Assembly (NCBI GenBank): GCA_963702695.1
Contig: CAVPDS010000005.1
Coordinates: 88,668-152,667, forward strand
DNA length: 64,000 bases
Direction of reading: 5' to 3'
Origin: VAZQ01 sp963702695
GTDB lineage: Bacteria > Pseudomonadota > Alphaproteobacteria > Rhizobiales > Xanthobacteraceae
In this document: positions 63,847-64,000 of the stretch, in pieces
Position numbering within the stretch: the stretch's first letter is position 1
Layout of the letters: every line of letters begins with the position of its first letter
Notes under the pieces: generated by a model
Database searches by the model: none
What the model was told of the DNA's origin: nothing
The model's input: the letters and a program-made list of their open reading frames with translations, nothing else
Made by a program: the position numbers and the translations under genes

Positions 63847-64000
63847 ACAAATACTCCCGCGCTGATCGCATCCGTGTCGATGCTTGTTTAATATCAGCCG
63901 GGAGGAACGAATTGACCTATTCAAAAGGAAAGAGACGCAATGCTTTAGTTCAGCGCAGGATAAATAAAAGTCCCGATCGGAGGCGCATATGATAATGCGA

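Noticed and set aside
1..64000. CRISPR array
   Set aside because: No regularly spaced short direct repeats were seen; the repeats found are palindromes or isolated pairs.
1..64000. Phage, toxin-antitoxin or restriction system
   Set aside because: Apart from IS genes, one excisionase-like HTH and one other HTH gene, no structural phage genes, toxin pairs, methylase or nuclease genes could be supported.

Overview
The window looks like chromosomal DNA of an alphaproteobacterium of the order Hyphomicrobiales, close to Bradyrhizobium, Rhodopseudomonas or Xanthobacteraceae. This rests on high GC, abundant NMT1-type and Bug/TctC-type solute-binding proteins, BA14K and DUF1127 small proteins, and extragenic palindromes of the CCCGGATG..CATCCGGG kind seen in those genera. 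It is inferred by eye; no 16S gene or other marker is present.

Bases 1-36,100 are dense, mostly intact catabolic and transport DNA. A leftward block (9059-316) encodes one NitT/TauT-type ABC core with three solute-binding proteins, then a creatinase-like M24 protein, an Ldh-type dehydrogenase, a TIGR02444 protein and a carboxymuconolactone-decarboxylase-like protein. Next come a frameshifted aldehyde dehydrogenase, a MetE-like protein, three Bug/TctC binding proteins without membrane partners, two SDR proteins with degenerate active sites, an acyl-CoA dehydrogenase and a class III CoA-transferase. A rightward run (20857-28370) joins a DapA-like enzyme, a 4,5-dihydroxyphthalate-decarboxylase-like protein and a complete five-gene peptide-type ABC importer. 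A biotin-sulfoxide-reductase-like molybdoenzyme follows, then a leftward AMP-ligase / alcohol dehydrogenase / enoyl-CoA hydratase operon. The theme is uptake and CoA-dependent breakdown of organic acids or amides; substrates cannot be read from sequence.

A tRNA with anticodon CAT (probably tRNA-Ile2) at 36204-36279 marks a change in character. From there to about 55,800 the DNA looks accessory: an arylsulfatase, a secreted HAD phosphatase, an outer-membrane porin and two sensor kinases, mixed with two complete IS630 elements, a transposase fragment, an excisionase-like HTH gene, small secreted proteins and several genes broken by single-base indels. No integrase or repeated tRNA end was found, so a genomic island is only a hypothesis.

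The right end (55,640-63,846, leftward) is an amino-acid decarboxylation module: a very large Orn/Lys/Arg-type decarboxylase, an AspT-type antiporter split by an in-frame amber codon, an aspartate aminotransferase/4-decarboxylase (AspD), a second intact AspT, and a decayed remnant of a second AspD. This suggests an ancestral duplication of the aspT-aspD pair followed by reciprocal loss, leaving one intact copy of each. It is the most interesting biology I can support here.
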